Positions 57,073-64,000 of a DNA stretch of 64,000 bases are shown piece after piece. Origin of the DNA: Streptomyces caeruleatus (GTDB lineage: Bacteria; Actinomycetota; Actinomycetes; Streptomycetales; Streptomycetaceae); NCBI RefSeq assembly GCF_001514235.1, contig NZ_KQ948933.1, positions 54,405 through 118,404 of the forward strand. Reading direction: 5' to 3'. Within the stretch, counting starts at the first letter, position 1, and the number at the start of each line of letters is the position of its first letter. A program made the translations under genes and the position numbers. Under the pieces are notes generated by a model that was given only the letters and a program-made list of their open reading frames with translations, was not told the DNA's origin and ran no database searches.

Positions 57073-58079
57073 TCCTCGACGGTATCCGGCGGTGTCAGAC
57101 CCTCGGCGGCCCGTACGGCATCCCGGTAGGCGCGGGCCGCGACGCGTAGGGCCGCCTCCGGGTCCACCCCGGCCGCCTCCGCGCGCACCGCCAGGGCGAG
57201 CAGCTCGTAACCGAGGCCCTCGCCGGTCGGCAGGGGGACCTCCAGGCCCGCCGTTCTGACCCGGGATGCCAGCTTCGCCGCGAGGGCGAGGCCCGGCTGG
57301 CCGAGGGGGATGCCCTCCGTCACCGACTCCCGCCGCTTCTCGACCGCCTTCGTGCGCAGCCAGTGCTCCTTGACCTCCTCGGGGGTGGTCGCCGTCTCGT
57401 CGCCGAAGACATGGGGGTGGCGGTGGATGAGCTTGGTGACGATGCCGCCGGCCACGTCGTCGATGGAGAAGGGGGCGGCCCCGTCCTCGGCGCGGCCTTC
57501 CTCCGCGATACGGGCGTGGAAGACGACCTGCAGCAGAACGTCGCCCAGTTCCTCGCGGAGCTCGTCGCGGTCGCCGTCCTCGATGGCCTCGACGAGTTCG
57601 TAGGCCTCCTCGATGCCGTACTTCGCCAGGCCCTTGTGGGTCTGCTGGGAGGACCACGGGCACTCGACGCGGATCCGGTCCATGACCTGCACGAGGTCGA
57701 GGAGGCGGGCGCCGGGCAGGTCGTAGGAGGCGGGGAGCAGCTCCAGCTCGGGCATGCGCACCCGACCGGTGCCCGCGAGGCGGGCGAGACCGTCGGTGAG
57801 GGCCGACTCGCCCTCGCCGGTGGCCACGACCACGGCCGTGCGGCCGCCGGCGCACGCGTCGATCAGCTGCTCGGCGGTCGGGGCGGCCTCGTCGACCGCT
57901 ATCCCGGCCTCACGCAGATACGGCAGCTGCGGATGCGCGCCGTCCGCGCACAGCACACGGTCTGCCGCGTGCAGCGCCTGCCAGGCCGGCCAGGACAGCA
58001 GGCCGGGCGCGACGCGGTGGCTGGTGGTGAGCAGGACGATGCGGCCGGGGGCGGCGGCTTCGGGACTGGTTGCGTTCAC
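57069..58079 (-). CDS. mazG: MazG-family nucleoside triphosphate pyrophosphohydrolase
   Basis: About 336 residues from a GTG at 58079 (VNATSPEAAAPGRIVLLTT), with TACGTT ending six bases before it as in leaderless genes. The C-terminal two thirds is MazG: RIRVECPWSSQQTHKGLAKYGIEEAYELVEAIED in outline, with EEAYE and ELGDVLLQVVFHA supplying the metal-binding EExxE and ExxD residues. It hydrolyses aberrant or surplus NTPs to NMP and pyrophosphate. The N-terminal 110 residues resemble a shortened tetrapyrrole-methylase-like domain as in YabN-type MazG. The stop overlaps the P450 start. Confidence 0.93.
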   Translation of the reverse strand: MNATSPEAAAPGRIVLLTTSHRVAPGLLSWPAWQALHAADRVLCADGAHPQLPYLREAGIAVDEAAPTAEQLIDACAGGRTAVVVATGEGESALTDGLARLAGTGRVRMPELELLPASYDLPGARLLDLVQVMDRIRVECPWSSQQTHKGLAKYGIEEAYELVEAIEDGDRDELREELGDVLLQVVFHARIAEEGRAEDGAAPFSIDDVAGGIVTKLIHRHPHVFGDETATTPEEVKEHWLRTKAVEKRRESVTEGIPLGQPGLALAAKLASRVRTAGLEVPLPTGEGLGYELLALAVRAEAAGVDPEAALRVAARAYRDAVRAAEGLTPPDTVEE

Positions 58080-58190
58080 GATCCGAACGTAACCCACGTC
58101 GCCGACAGCCCCACGAGTTATCCACAGGCAGGACGGCTACGCCCCATGGCCACGCGGTACCGCTGTGCCGTACGGCCGCGCGCCGTACCG

Positions 58191-58829
58191 CTATGCCGGC
58201 TGCTGCTCCGCCGTCACCTCGCGCACCCACGGCGTCTTCGCGTCCGCCCGGCCGCTCTTCTGGACGTCCCAGGTGCCGTAGCGGGGGTTGAGGTCGATGT
58301 CGAGCTTCTTGGACGCCTCGCTCAGGGCGTTCCAGAAAGCGGGCTTGCCGGTGTCGGTGCCCAGCGAGGTGGCGAGCTTCTGGGCCTCCAGCTGGAGGCG
58401 GAGGTTCTCGTCGAGGCGCTGCGGCGGGATGCCGTACTGCTGGAGCCAGGCCGTCTCCAGCGCCTTGGCGCCGCCGACCTGCTCCTCCAGGCCGCCGCGC
58501 ATCCGCTGGAGCTCCTTGCGGGTGACGGTCACGCCCGCGTCCTGGGCGGCGCGGTGCAGCACCTGGTCGAGGACCATGGTGTGCAGGACGTCGCGCGGGA
58601 GGGTGCCGGACTTGGCGATGACCTGCGCGTACTGGGCGTCGTCCGGTACGGCGGCGCGCTGTGCCGCGCGGACCTCGCCGACCCGGTTCTCCAGCTGCGC
58701 GACGGTGATCCGCTGGCCGCCGACGACGGCCGCCGCGCCAGGATGCGCATCGTTTCCGCAGGCGGTGAGCAGAGGCGCCGCGACGATCGCGGCGGAGAGG
58801 AGGAGCGCGGTACGACGGCGGCGGTGCAA
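58191..58829 (-). CDS. SurA N-terminal-like lipoprotein
   Basis: 212 residues. I choose the TTG at 58829, since GGGAGG lies five bases upstream and no ATG or GTG fits. A basic start (LHRRRRTALLLSAAIVAAP) runs into the lipobox LLTACG, so it is a membrane-anchored lipoprotein outside the cell. The mature part has the SurA/PrsA N-domain pattern VVGGQRITVAQLENRVGEVR, then TMVLDQVLHRAAQDAGVTVTRKELQ. It lacks a parvulin domain, so it is probably a chaperone without isomerase activity. It lies upstream of mazG on the same strand. Confidence 0.85.
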   Translation of the reverse strand: MHRRRRTALLLSAAIVAAPLLTACGNDAHPGAAAVVGGQRITVAQLENRVGEVRAAQRAAVPDDAQYAQVIAKSGTLPRDVLHTMVLDQVLHRAAQDAGVTVTRKELQRMRGGLEEQVGGAKALETAWLQQYGIPPQRLDENLRLQLEAQKLATSLGTDTGKPAFWNALSEASKKLDIDLNPRYGTWDVQKSGRADAKTPWVREVTAEQQPA

Positions 58830-58969
58830 GGAGACCTCCCGAGGAAGCTTGTGCGGCGGTGCACAAAGTCTTGCGGTGATCGATGGTAGGCAGTGGGCAA
58901 GCTCTGGCCAACCCATTCGACCAACGATTCGCCAGGAGTTCGGGCACCGCCGCACCCGCCAAGCGGGGG

Positions 58970-59800
58970 TCAGCCCGTGATCGCCACCGGGCCGTCCCAG
59001 GCGTCCCGGTCCACGGTGATCGTGTAGCCGCCCCGCGTCTCCTTGCTGTTGACCATGTACTGGTGGCCACGGCTGTGGTTCGTGAACTGCGTCTTGCCGA
59101 ACGGCCAGTCCGCGGTCGTGGTGTTCTGCTTGTCCCACAGCGCGTACCAGAGGTTGCCCGGCAGGTCCGTCTTGTCGGTGGCGTTGGCGACGGCCTTCGC
59201 GCTGGAGCTGGTGAAGCCGTAGTAGCCGCTGCGGTACGTCTTGGCGCGCAGGGCCTTGTCGAAGGCGCGCACATAGGTGAGGACGGCGTCGTTGCACGCC
59301 TTGTTCGTGATGTCGTACGACTCCATGTCGAGGTAGACCGGGCTGCCGGCCTTCATGCCGAGCGCGGAGGCCTTGGCCACGGCGTCGGCGGCGTCCTTCG
59401 TGCCGAGGGAGGCGGCGGTGGAGGCGGTGATCTTCTCGGGGTTGGAGCCCGTCTGGCAGGGCGGCTGGGCGCCGACGTAGAGCGGGATGAGTTTCCAGCC
59501 GACGCCGCTGACCGACTTCACCCAGGAGGCGGTGAGGTTGGGCTGGGCGCAGCCGCGGTTGCGGCCGCCGATGTAGACGGCGGCGGCTCCGTAGAAGCCG
59601 TTGCCGTGCCAGGCCTTCATCGCGGAGAGGGAGGGGGCGGCGCAGGTGTCGAAGGCGCGGCCGGTGTAGGTGCGCTGGGCGGGCCAGGCCGTCGCGGCCA
59701 TGGAGGTCTGCGCGGCGATACCGGCTCCGGCGACGACGGCGGCTCCGGCGACGGCCCAGGCGAGGTATCTGCGGCGCTTCGACTGACGATGACTGGACAT
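58970..59800 (-). CDS. DUF1906 secreted glycoside-hydrolase-like protein
   Basis: 276 residues from the ATG at 59800. The N-terminus (SHRQSKRRRYLAWAVAGAAVVAGAGIAAQ) is a basic signal with possible Tat character. The mature domain is a TIM-barrel-like DUF1906 (Rv2525c-like) fold: AFDTCAAPSLSAMKAW, then GFYGAAAVYIGGRNRGC, LIPLYVGAQPPC, SPVYLDMESYDI (acidic pair typical of the active site) and LWYALWDKQNTT. Several cysteines probably form disulfides outside the cell. The likely role is cell-wall polysaccharide remodelling; no activity is proven for the group as far as I know. Confidence 0.9.
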   Translation of the reverse strand: MSSHRQSKRRRYLAWAVAGAAVVAGAGIAAQTSMAATAWPAQRTYTGRAFDTCAAPSLSAMKAWHGNGFYGAAAVYIGGRNRGCAQPNLTASWVKSVSGVGWKLIPLYVGAQPPCQTGSNPEKITASTAASLGTKDAADAVAKASALGMKAGSPVYLDMESYDITNKACNDAVLTYVRAFDKALRAKTYRSGYYGFTSSSAKAVANATDKTDLPGNLWYALWDKQNTTTADWPFGKTQFTNHSRGHQYMVNSKETRGGYTITVDRDAWDGPVAITG

Positions 59801-59922
59801 GCGTGGACCCACCCCATGGTTCGCGTGACTGGAAAGCGCTCGCAACGTAGCCGGTGTTCGTCCTGTGTTCGGGAAACGCGAACCCGCGCGGGGCACAAAG
59901 ATCCCTCAACCCACGGCAAAAA

Positions 59923-61458
59923 CTAGCCGCGCACCTGCCCCAGCCACTGGAGCGTCCGCCGTACCTCCGCGGCGAGCGGGTGGCCCGGGCCGTGCAGGCG
60001 CTCCACGTCGACCAGCAGCCGGGCCAGGGTGTCGTGGGCGGCGGGGCGGTCGCCGAGGGCGAGCAGGAGGTGGCCGATGCGGCGGCGCACGTCGTGGGCG
60101 AGCTGGGGGTCGCCGGAGACGTACTGGTTCTCGTAGTACGGCAGCAGCGCGCGGTACTCGGCGAGCGCGGCCGCCGGTTCGCCGAGCTGTTCCAGGCACT
60201 GGGCGGCGTCGAAGCGGAAGCGCAGGGACTGGGGGTCGGCCTGGCCGGCCTCGGCGGCGCGTTCGTCGGCGAGGCGGCGCAGTTCGGGCAGCGCGCGCCG
60301 GTACTGGCCGTCGTCCATGAGGGTGGCGGCGTACTGCTTGCGCAGGGTGCGGACCACCGGGGAGTGCTCGCCGTGCTGTTCGGCGGCGGCCGGCAGGATC
60401 GCGCCGAGGATGTCGACGGCCTGGGTGATACGGCCCTCGCCGAGGAGGCGCTTGACCTCGTCGACGGCGCGCGCGACGTCCGGCTTCTCGGCCTTCTCGG
60501 GGACGGGCGTGACCGGGGCGGGCTGGGGCGCGGGGGTGCGGGCGCGGTCCGGCCAGGGGGCGTGCGGGCGCAGGAAGGGGCGGGTGGGGTCCAGCGGCGA
60601 TCCGGTGGGCGTCCCGCGCGCGGGCAGCAGCTCCGCCAGATCCTCGTAGACCTCCTGCGCGGAGGCGGGCCGGTGCTGCGGGTCCTTCGTGAGCAGGCGC
60701 AGGACCAGGGCTTCGAGTGGCTCGGGGACCTCGGGGCGGATACGGCGCACGGGCAGCGGCGGCTCGTACAGGTGCCGGTGCAGCACGCCTAGCGCCGTGG
60801 ATCCCGAGAACGGCACGTCCCCGCTGAGGAGTTCGTGCAGCAGCACGCCGAGTGCGTACAGGTCGGTGTACGGGCCGACCGCGCCGCCCATCGCCTGCTC
60901 GGGGGCCATGTAGGCGGGCGAGCCGATGGGGGTGCCGGTGTGGGTGAGGCGGGTGGTGTCGGCGTCCATGACGGAGGCGACGCCGAGGTCGAGGACGGTG
61001 ACCGTGCCGTCCTGCTTCACCATCACGTTGCGCGGCTTGAGGTCGCGGTGGACGATCGGCACGGCGTGTACGGCGCTGAGCACGGCGCACAGTTGCGCGG
61101 CGACGGCGACGGCCCACTGCCAGGGGTACGGGTCGTGCTCGGCGAGATGGTCGGAGAGGTCGGCGCCGTCGACGTACTGCATGACGAGGAACAGCTCCTC
61201 GCCCTCGCTGCCCGCGTCGTGCACGGTGACCAGCCCGGGGTGGTCGACCTGCGCGGTCACCCGGCACTCGCGCACGAACCGGCGGCGCAGCTCGTCCGCC
61301 TCCTGCCCGGCCACCTTGTCGGGGCGCAGCAGCTTCACCGCCACGCGCCGGTCGAGCCGCTGGTCGTAGGCCGTCCACACCTGTCCCATGCCGCCCTGTC
61401 CGATGAGCGTGGACAGTTCATAGCGGCCGGCGACGACACGTCCTGTCGCCACGGTCAC
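59923..61458 (-). CDS. Ser/Thr protein kinase with C-terminal TPR-like repeats
   Basis: 511 residues, GTG at 61458 overlapping the upstream stop (GTGA). The kinase domain (about 12-275) has the glycine loop LIGQGGMGQVW, ATP lysine 42 in VAVKLL, catalytic HRDLKPRNV (Asp139), DLG at 157-159 in place of DFG, and GSPAYMAPEQ. A Pro-rich linker is followed by helical TPR-like repeats (about 325-505, for example RALPELRRLADERAAEAG and AALAEYRALLPYYENQ). No membrane helix is present, unlike PknB-type kinases. It is coupled to the membrane protein gene before it, which could tether or regulate it. Confidence 0.93.
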   Translation of the reverse strand: MTVATGRVVAGRYELSTLIGQGGMGQVWTAYDQRLDRRVAVKLLRPDKVAGQEADELRRRFVRECRVTAQVDHPGLVTVHDAGSEGEELFLVMQYVDGADLSDHLAEHDPYPWQWAVAVAAQLCAVLSAVHAVPIVHRDLKPRNVMVKQDGTVTVLDLGVASVMDADTTRLTHTGTPIGSPAYMAPEQAMGGAVGPYTDLYALGVLLHELLSGDVPFSGSTALGVLHRHLYEPPLPVRRIRPEVPEPLEALVLRLLTKDPQHRPASAQEVYEDLAELLPARGTPTGSPLDPTRPFLRPHAPWPDRARTPAPQPAPVTPVPEKAEKPDVARAVDEVKRLLGEGRITQAVDILGAILPAAAEQHGEHSPVVRTLRKQYAATLMDDGQYRRALPELRRLADERAAEAGQADPQSLRFRFDAAQCLEQLGEPAAALAEYRALLPYYENQYVSGDPQLAHDVRRRIGHLLLALGDRPAAHDTLARLLVDVERLHGPGHPLAAEVRRTLQWLGQVRG

Positions 61459-62153
61459 CTTCCGCCCTCGTGGTTGCCGTCCTGCCGGCCGTCGTGCTGG
61501 CGCAGATAGTCACTGAGCTCGTCGAGCTCGGCACGCACCTGGTCGATCCGCGCGGGCGCGGGGCGCTGCGGGGGTGGCGGTACGGGGGTGTGGGGGGCGG
61601 GAGTGCGGGGGGCGGGGGTGTGGGGGGCGGCGTCGCGGGGCGCCGGGGTGCTCGGTATCGGGGTGCTCGGTATCGGCGTGTGCGGTGCCGGGGTCCGGGG
61701 CGGCGGGGGCGTCTGCGGGGCGGTCGTGGTCGTGTACGGCGACGGGGGCTGCGGGTAGCCGTACGCCGGGGCCGCGACCGGGGGCCGCTGTGGGCCGTAG
61801 CCGGGGTAGCGGAGCGGGTGGAAGTGGCGTATGTCCGCGGAGAGGTAGTACGCGATGGCGGCGACGATGCCGCCGAGGACGAGAGCGAGGCCCGTCCAGC
61901 CGCCCGCGGTGTGGATCTCGTCCCCCGGCTCCATTCCCATCATGATCAGGCCGCCGAACTCCACCACGATCGACGCCGCGAACAGGACCCAGTCGAGCGG
62001 CTTGCGGGTCACGATGGCCAGGCGCAGCATCATCGTCCACGTCAGCAGGCCGAAGCTCAGCACGGAGATCACGACGAAGAACACGCGCAGGAAGACCAGC
62101 CACCCGGTGGGCGGCGGCTGCTTCACCGGCTGCGTGTAGCCGTGGCCTTGCAT
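61455..62153 (-). CDS. Membrane protein with Pro/Thr-rich tail, coupled to the kinase
   Basis: 232 residues from the ATG at 62153, with AGGAG five bases before it. There are four membrane helices (WLVFLRVFFVVISVLSFGLL, DWVLFAASIVVEFGGLIMMG and GWTGLALVLGGIVAAIAYYL among them), then a Pro/Thr/Ala-rich cytoplasmic segment with repeated TPxPxTP units and a final helical end QVRAELDELSDYLRQHD. The stop overlaps the kinase start (GTGA). I do not know the family. The Thr-rich tail could be a substrate of the coupled kinase. The upstream in-frame extension encodes HFSHP repeats and is probably leader. Confidence 0.8.
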   Translation of the reverse strand: MQGHGYTQPVKQPPPTGWLVFLRVFFVVISVLSFGLLTWTMMLRLAIVTRKPLDWVLFAASIVVEFGGLIMMGMEPGDEIHTAGGWTGLALVLGGIVAAIAYYLSADIRHFHPLRYPGYGPQRPPVAAPAYGYPQPPSPYTTTTAPQTPPPPRTPAPHTPIPSTPIPSTPAPRDAAPHTPAPRTPAPHTPVPPPPQRPAPARIDQVRAELDELSDYLRQHDGRQDGNHEGGR

Positions 62154-62168
62154 GGCTGCTCCTGATCG

Positions 62169-62213
62169 ATGGCTGAAGTACGGATGGCTGAAGTGCGGAT
62201 GGCTGAAGTGCGG
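62169..62213. repeat. Three 15-bp tandem repeats upstream of the membrane protein
   Basis: ATGGCTGAAGTACGG followed by two copies of ATGGCTGAAGTGCGG, directly before the ribosome site. They lie in the 5' leader on the minus strand and could affect expression by copy number. Confidence 0.9.
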
Positions 62214-62359
62214 TCGTGCGACGGTCGCTTCGAGCGTATAGGTCGACACCGACAAACGGTCACCGGTTGTACCGAACCGTTGTCGTGCTGATCACTTCGC
62301 AGGACGGCGCAGGTCGGGCGGAGGCCCGGCTTCCGCACGGGCGCCGGCCGGCGCACCGC

Positions 62360-64000
62360 TCAGTCGGGCGCGACCGTCCCGTCCGTCAGCCCGTCGTACA
62401 TGCCCCGCACTAGCTGCTCCCCCAGCCGGCCCGCGTGCCGCAGCACCCGCTCGAACTCGTCGAGGGCCCGGAAGCGGGCGCCGTAGCGACGCTGTTCGTC
62501 GAACGGGAGCCGGGGCAACTGGAGCCGGCGCACGTCGAGGCGGGTGGCGGTGGAGGCGTAGCTGCTGGCCTGGCGGTTGTTGGCGGTGCCGCGCAGGAAG
62601 CCGGCGAGGAACCAGGCGTCGAGCGCCGAGGGGTCGGGGCGCAGGAGCACGAGGTTGCGCCCCAGGGCGGCGCCCGCGGTCGCGTCGTCGATCACGCGCG
62701 TGATGGAGCCGCCGCCGAGCACCGGCACGACGACATCGCCCGGCTCGGTCAGCACCGCTTCCTCGTCGCTCTCGGGCAACGTCCCGGAGGGAGCCGTTCC
62801 GGAGAGGACGTCGTTGTCGGTGAGCACGGGCACGCGCGCGTGGCCGCCGTTTCCGCCGGTCCGCATCACCAGGGCGCCGCCGCGCGCGAGTTCGCCGATG
62901 GTGGTGAGCGGCCAGCGCGGGGCGGGCAGGTGGGCGTCGGCGGGCGGCGGGGTGAGGTCGGCGGTCAGGCGCAGCGTCTCCCCGAGCCGCTCGCGCACGG
63001 CTGTGAGCTGCTCGACTCCGTCGGCCGCCGCGGGAGGCGGGAGATGGCGGGCGGGGGCCAGGTCCACGTCGTCGTCGAGGAGGTCGATGACGGGCAACGA
63101 GCGGGCCAGGCCCGGACGTTCGTCGAGCGAACCGGTGCGCTCGTGGACGCGCCAGGCGTCGAGCACGGCGTCCCGCACCGCCTGCCAGTCCGGCCCGCCC
63201 CGCGCCTCCCCGGCGTACTGCCCGACGTCGGCCAGCAGCACCTCGGGCTGCCCCGCCGCCCGGTCGGGCCGGCGCAGCACCCACAGGTGGAGCGGGATGT
63301 TGTACGGCGGTGCCGCCCCGACCGGCAGCGCGATCACGGCACGCAGCGCACCGCGCCGCAGCAGGTCGGCGCGGATACGGCGGCCGGAGCGGCGGGAGGC
63401 GGCGGCGGGCGGCATCAGCAGGACCGCGGTGCCGCCGTCCTTGAGGCGGGCCAGCGCGTGCTGCACCCAGGCCAGCTCGGACTCGGTGCGGGCGGGGAAG
63501 CCGTACTCCCAGCGGGGGTCGTAGGCGAGTTCGTCGTGGCCCCAGTTGCGCTCGTTGAACGGCGGGTGGCACAGCACGGCGTCGGCGTGCAGCTCGGGGT
63601 GGGCGTCGGCGCGCAGGGTGTCCCCGATGGCGCCGCGTACGGCGGTCCTCGTCTGGAGGGCGAGTCGCAGCGCGGTGAGCGCGGCGAGTTCGGGGGCACT
63701 GTCCTGGGCGTACAGCTCCTGGTCGGGGCGGGGGGCGACGGCGCGCAGCAGGGCGCCGGTGCCGCAGGCCGGGTCGAGGACGGTACGGGCGGGACCGGCC
63801 AGGTCTGCCATGAGTCCGGCGAGTTCGGCCGGGGTGAGCGTGTACTGGCGCGGGTTGGCGTCCAGGTGCCGGCTGAGCAGGAACTCGAACGTCTGGCGGG
63901 CCCCCAGCTCGGCCGCGAGTTCGGCGGTGCCGCGCAGGAGGGGGGCGGAGGGGAGGAGTTCCGGGCCGGTGGGGAGGCGGACGGCGGGGGTGGTGGGGGT
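62360..64000 (-). CDS. N-6 DNA methylase with C-terminal specificity-like domain (partial, 5' end outside window)
   Basis: At least 546 residues; the frame is open to the window edge, so the start is missing. The visible N-part has FEFLLSRHLDANPRQYTLTP, then methylase motif I TVLDPACGTGALLRA, an acidic motif II and motif IV LCHPPFNERNWG, where the usual Asn/Asp of NPPF is His. The C-terminal 170 residues (RWPLTTIGELARGGALVMRT, then SITRVIDD and LDAWFLAGFLRGTANNRQASS) resemble one target-recognition domain of a type I specificity subunit, so HsdM and half-HsdS are fused. No restriction subunit is in view. It may be a defence or regulatory methylase. Confidence 0.88.
   Translation of the reverse strand, partial: TPTTPAVRLPTGPELLPSAPLLRGTAELAAELGARQTFEFLLSRHLDANPRQYTLTPAELAGLMADLAGPARTVLDPACGTGALLRAVAPRPDQELYAQDSAPELAALTALRLALQTRTAVRGAIGDTLRADAHPELHADAVLCHPPFNERNWGHDELAYDPRWEYGFPARTESELAWVQHALARLKDGGTAVLLMPPAAASRRSGRRIRADLLRRGALRAVIALPVGAAPPYNIPLHLWVLRRPDRAAGQPEVLLADVGQYAGEARGGPDWQAVRDAVLDAWRVHERTGSLDERPGLARSLPVIDLLDDDVDLAPARHLPPPAAADGVEQLTAVRERLGETLRLTADLTPPPADAHLPAPRWPLTTIGELARGGALVMRTGGNGGHARVPVLTDNDVLSGTAPSGTLPESDEEAVLTEPGDVVVPVLGGGSITRVIDDATAGAALGRNLVLLRPDPSALDAWFLAGFLRGTANNRQASSYASTATRLDVRRLQLPRLPFDEQRRYGARFRALDEFERVLRHAGRLGEQLVRGMYDGLTDGTVAPD

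Noticed and set aside
1..64000. Mobile elements, att sites or a replication origin
   Set aside because: No transposase, integrase or DnaA-box cluster was seen. The region reads as core chromosome.

Overview
The window is high-GC actinobacterial DNA whose content points to Streptomyces: GC-rich third codon positions, many GTG starts, ATGA/GTGA stop-start overlaps, a tRNA-Leu with anticodon UAA (the bldA tRNA), a SigB/F-type sigma factor with anti-sigma-like partners, Rpf/LysM muralytic proteins with a ydaO-type (c-di-AMP) leader, and several dispersed GC-rich intergenic elements typical of the genus. From memory, the order purE/purK - two-component pair - POT transporter - sigI - hut genes - cbs - thiolase - pobA/bldA - cfa - ndh - ppx - divIC - eno - rpf - mazG matches a core segment of the Streptomyces chromosome. 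I see no insertion sequence, prophage or CRISPR array.

Layout. 1-5,050: purE (cut by the window edge) overlapping purK, a GtrA-like protein, a repeat-dense spacer, and a histidine kinase/response regulator pair. 5,051-7,034: a POT-family peptide transporter with a long leader. 7,112-11,259: a four-gene operon for exported, wall- or membrane-anchored proteins, two of which share one domain and end in sortase-type signals. 11,443-15,694: a stress-type regulatory group (HATPase protein, STAS protein, sigma factor) and a sigma-like/zinc-finger/TM/ricin-B fusion. 15,731-21,394: a tightly coupled hutU - M20 amidohydrolase - hutF - hutI operon that degrades urocanate. 21,556-25,905: a PLP decarboxylase and a cluster of Roadblock/LC7 and PATAN-like proteins.

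26,013-31,820: a divergent locus with a histidine-ammonia-lyase-family protein that lacks the MIO-forming Ala-Ser-Gly triad, a coupled RpiR regulator, and a complete OpuC-type betaine ABC importer. I read this as a possible ergothioneine or histidine-betaine uptake and trimethylamine-elimination system, whose urocanate-type product could feed the hut genes nearby. This is the best candidate for an undescribed system here.

32,771-41,056: cystathionine beta-synthase, an SGNH hydrolase, a thiolase, small conserved proteins, a Bax-inhibitor-1 protein and pobA with a palindromic operator. 41,206-41,289: bldA. 41,683-44,987: a MacB/FtsX-type ABC system. 45,046-53,055: cfa, a secreted protein, ndh with a Rex-like site, a tiny secreted peptide, ppx-DUF501, divIC and eno. 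53,411-55,581: two Rpf/LysM proteins, one behind the riboswitch. 55,747-64,000: a P450 coupled to mazG, a SurA-like lipoprotein, a DUF1906 glycoside-hydrolase-like protein, a Ser/Thr kinase-TPR protein coupled to a membrane protein, and a type I-like DNA methylase/specificity fusion running off the window end.
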